Positions 45,937-48,289 of a stretch of 48,289 bases of DNA are shown here, piece after piece; within the stretch, counting starts at the first letter, position 1, and each line of letters begins with the position of its first letter. The stretch comes from Prochlorococcus sp. AG-402-N17 (GTDB lineage Bacteria; Cyanobacteriota; Cyanobacteriia; PCC-6307; Cyanobiaceae): NCBI GenBank assembly GCA_003216455.1, contig QCIV01000008.1:1-48289 (forward strand). Direction: 5' to 3'. The position numbers and the translations under genes were made by a program. The notes under the pieces were generated by a model. That model did not search any database, was not told the origin of the DNA, and worked only from the letters and a program-made list of their open reading frames with translations.

Positions 45937-47034
45937 ATGAGCCTTGAAGAAAAGAAAAAAACTGAATCAAAAGAAAAAGACAAGGCATTAAGTCTTGTCT
46001 TAGGTCAAATAGAAAGAAATTTTGGACGAGGATCAATAATGAGACTTGGTGACGCCTCAAGAATGAAAGTAGAAACAATATCTACTGGAGCGCTCACCTT
46101 AGACTTAGCATTAGGAGGAGGCTATCCAAAAGGCAGAGTAGTAGAAGTTTACGGACCAGAAAGTTCAGGAAAAACTACATTAACGCTTCACGCGATTGCG
46201 GAAGTCCAAAAGAATGGAGGAGTAGCTGCATTTGTAGATGCTGAGCATGCACTCGATCCAGTTTATGCAGCCTCTTTGGGAGTTGATGTTGAAAATTTGT
46301 TAGTTTCACAACCAGATACTGGTGAAATGGCTCTGGAAATAGTTGACCAACTTATAAGATCGAGTGCAGTAGATCTTGTAGTTGTTGACTCGGTCGCAGC
46401 ACTAACCCCAAGAGCCGAGATAGAAGGAGAGATGGGAGATCACGTAATTGGGAGCCAAGCAAGGCTAATGAGCCAAGCAATGAGGAAAATAACAGGAAAT
46501 ATTGGCAAATCTGGATGCACGGTAATATTCCTGAATCAATTACGCTTAAAAATTGGCGTTACATACGGCAATCCAGAAACAACCACAGGAGGTAATGCAT
46601 TAAAATTTTACGCCTCAGTGAGACTTGATATCAGAAGAATTCAAACTCTTAAAAGAGGTACTGAAGAGTATGGCATAAGAGCAAAAGTGAAAGTAGCAAA
46701 AAACAAAGTTGCACCACCATTTAGAATTGCAGAGTTTGATATTCTCTTCGGAAAAGGTATTAGTACAACAGGATGTTTATTAGATTTAGCAGAAGAGACA
46801 AATATTATAATAAGGAGAGGTGCTTGGTATAGTTATGAAGGAGAAAATATTGGACAAGGAAGAGATAATACAATTATTTGGCTTGATCAAAACTTAGAAA
46901 TCAGGAATAAAGTAGAATCTATGGTTAAAGATAAATTAACAGAAGGAACTGAAGTCAGTTCTAATTCAATGAAAGCATTGAATAGCAATCCTGCTAATAC
47001 AATCGCTGTTAATGATATAAAAACAGTAGCTTAG
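45937..47034 (+). CDS. recA: Recombinase RecA
   Basis: DNA strand-exchange protein and SOS co-protease. At 365 residues it is normal. The Walker A GPESSGKT is at 73-80, and the Walker [11 protein letters not shown] and the L2 loop [24 protein letters not shown] are intact, followed by a Ser/Asn-rich tail in place of the usual acidic one. The ATG start follows no strong Shine-Dalgarno. A LexA box lies upstream. The next gene (DUF2839) is convergent, with one base between stops. Confidence 0.98.
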   Translation: MSLEEKKKTESKEKDKALSLVLGQIERNFGRGSIMRLGDASRMKVETISTGALTLDLALGGGYPKGRVVEVYGPESSGKTTLTLHAIAEVQKNGGVAAFVDAEHALDPVYAASLGVDVENLLVSQPDTGEMALEIVDQLIRSSAVDLVVVDSVAALTPRAEIEGEMGDHVIGSQARLMSQAMRKITGNIGKSGCTVIFLNQLRLKIGVTYGNPETTTGGNALKFYASVRLDIRRIQTLKRGTEEYGIRAKVKVAKNKVAPPFRIAEFDILFGKGISTTGCLLDLAEETNIIIRRGAWYSYEGENIGQGRDNTIIWLDQNLEIRNKVESMVKDKLTEGTEVSSNSMKALNSNPANTIAVNDIKTVA

Positions 47035-47035
47035 A

Positions 47036-47281
47036 TTATAAAGAATCAGCTAAAGTCCACCACCCAGCAGAAGGGCCTATAAATCTCACTACAATCCATA
47101 AGATTACTAACCCTCCGATTCCAAACCAACTGGCCTTAATACTTAATTTAATTAGGTTATCTCTTTGATTGATTGTAAAGGGTAGCCATTCAAATAATCT
47201 TGGAGACTCATCGATTTTAGTTTTAGTATTATTTTTTTTTGGGGGTAAACCAAGTGTTTTACGTCTTTTTGCTTCTCCCAT
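47036..47281 (-). CDS. DUF2839 family protein
   Basis: An 81-residue protein of a family found only in cyanobacteria, recognised by MGEAKRRKTLGLPP at the start. A single membrane helix lies at about 51-70 (WFGIGGLVILWIVVRFIG), followed by SAGWWTLADSL. Function unknown. It converges on recA and lies 29 nt downstream of the DinG-like gene, possibly in one transcript. Confidence 0.9.
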   Translation of the reverse strand: MGEAKRRKTLGLPPKKNNTKTKIDESPRLFEWLPFTINQRDNLIKLSIKASWFGIGGLVILWIVVRFIGPSAGWWTLADSL

Positions 47282-47310
47282 ATTTCTTTAGTTATTTACA
47301 AAATCATAAC

Positions 47311-48289
47311 CTAATCAAAAGGTAATATATAGTTTATTTGTTTTGAGGGTTGAATGTTTTGCAAAAGTAATCTTCCCCAGTTTCTTTTATTTGCTCTTCC
47401 ATCTAAGATTATTAATTTACCTGAATTTCTTCTTAAAGGAGAAATAGATCTTTCAAGTTTTGTTCTAGCTTGAGGAAGAAAAAAGTCTCTAAACCAATCT
47501 TGAGAAAGCTTCTTTTTATGAGAGACTGTAATTGCATTAATAGGTTCTGACATATTCGGAATCGGAAGTAAAGGAATGATAATTTGCTCTGGAATTTGAA
47601 TTAAATAAGAATTAATAATCCACCAGTCAAAACTAGAGCAAAGGATTTCATTATTACCAGAGGGAATTGTCTCTAGCAATACTCTCTTCCCGAACTTAGA
47701 AGCTAATTCTGTAGCAAGGTTAGTTTTTAAATCAATATCATCAGACAAAACTAAAGTTAAACCCTTTCTAAAAAGTATTAACTTTTTGCATTTATCCAAG
47801 ATTGAATTAATAAAAAGAGGATTATTAGGAAGTAATTGTTTAGAGGGTATATATAATGAAATCTTTTTTTCTTCAAAATTACTTTTAAAATTAATAACCA
47901 AGTCAATATCTAAACTGTGCTTTTTAAAATACATTTGGAAAAAATTATCTTTTCTCAATGCTGATAAAAAAACAAATTTATTATTTGAAAAAAATTGCTT
48001 AATTTGAGAAAGTTCATCTATTGGCTGCAAATACAAATTCCAATCTAAATTTATATCGTTTAACTTTACCCAGCATGCCCAGCCTTGTGATAATGCTTTG
48101 TTAATGCTTAAAAATTTATCAGAAAAAAAAGAATTTTCATAAAAAAAGTTTGAAAAGAAACTAATTTCTTTTTCATCTAAATTAATATAGCTATTTCCTA
48201 AGACCTTTCTCATGAAGAACTGTTTCCTCAAAGAATCATAAACTTTTATAAATTTTTGATTGATTAATTCAAATTCTTTAAGATTGTTT
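47311..48289 (-). CDS. DinG-like helicase, C-terminal part (5' end off the window)
   Basis: The reverse-strand frame stays open to the right edge, so only the C-terminal 326 residues or so are seen; a TTG at 48231 is internal and not a true start. The last third has the DinG/Rad3-type helicase C-terminal domain: LPQARTKLERSISPLRRNSGKLIILDGRANKRNWGR. FVFLSALRKDN earlier fits the T-S-A-T-like motif. The ATP-binding half is not in view. Family members are 5'-3' helicases that act on damaged DNA or RNA-DNA hybrids. The arrangement before DUF2839 and recA is typical of marine picocyanobacteria (from memory). Confidence 0.7.
   Translation of the reverse strand, partial: NNLKEFELINQKFIKVYDSLRKQFFMRKVLGNSYINLDEKEISFFSNFFYENSFFSDKFLSINKALSQGWACWVKLNDINLDWNLYLQPIDELSQIKQFFSNNKFVFLSALRKDNFFQMYFKKHSLDIDLVINFKSNFEEKKISLYIPSKQLLPNNPLFINSILDKCKKLILFRKGLTLVLSDDIDLKTNLATELASKFGKRVLLETIPSGNNEILCSSFDWWIINSYLIQIPEQIIIPLLPIPNMSEPINAITVSHKKKLSQDWFRDFFLPQARTKLERSISPLRRNSGKLIILDGRANKRNWGRLLLQNIQPSKQINYILPFD

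Noticed and set aside
48229-48231. TTG at 48231 as a true start of the DinG-like protein
   Set aside because: The frame is open up to the window edge and the helicase ATP-binding half is missing, so the start must lie outside.

Overview
The window is an AT-rich piece of a picocyanobacterial chromosome, almost certainly Prochlorococcus marinus and most likely a high-light-adapted lineage. The evidence is the psaA-psaB pair, a psaI-psaL pair with a long-N-terminus PsaL, ferredoxin-type glutamate synthase, NdhN, LdpA, a DUF2839 protein, zinc-free L31 and L36, and compact AT-rich spacers. The strain cannot be fixed from the sequence alone.

Left part (1-21775). The str group reads leftward (rpsL, rpsG, fusA; fusA runs off the edge about nine residues before its usual end). 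Divergent from it is the 1524-residue Fd-GOGAT gene followed without a gap by a YCII-domain gene, facing lipA. Next is an accessory stretch: a serine-recombinase-like protein whose nucleophile position is Thr, a small acidic protein, and a beta-lactamase-fold serine hydrolase divergent by 3 bp from an NlpC/P60 peptidase. Photosystem I genes follow (psaL, psaI, and psaA-psaB with a clear terminator), with a membrane-linked glycosyltransferase between the two groups. Then come a CbiG-CobJ fusion for cobalamin synthesis and a HAD phosphatase-like gene.

Centre (about 21800-25137). This is the most interesting region. A 12-bp exact copy of the 3' end of the downstream tRNA-Ser(GCU) gene lies at 21801, and the real tRNA lies at 25049-25137. 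The 3.2 kb between them holds two small ribbon-helix-helix proteins, a perfect 23-bp palindrome, an NTF2-like gene and a polysaccharide-export gene. Related TTTCCTACC repeats lie inside both boundaries. I read this as a small tRNA-integrated island, probably a remnant or a non-autonomous element because it has no recombinase. This is inference from the sequence.

Right part (25199-48289). After alr and an HNH protein comes an unbroken leftward run of 30 genes from rplC (43101) to prfA (26986). It joins the S10, spc and alpha ribosomal clusters with secY, adk, rpoA, truA, rplM, rpsI and rpmE, often with 1-4 bp overlaps. rpsJ, rpsN, rpmD, infA and map are not in it. Divergent from rplC are ndhN and ldpA, then tRNA-Gln(UUG), a second HAD-like gene, and recA behind a perfect match to the cyanobacterial LexA box. 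The window ends with a DUF2839 gene and the C-terminal part of a DinG-like helicase that runs off the right edge.

Many starts here are TTG or GTG (fusA, lipA, cobJ, the first HAD gene, the export gene, prfA, truA, rpoA, rpsM, ldpA), so start calls rest on family N-termini rather than on ATG.
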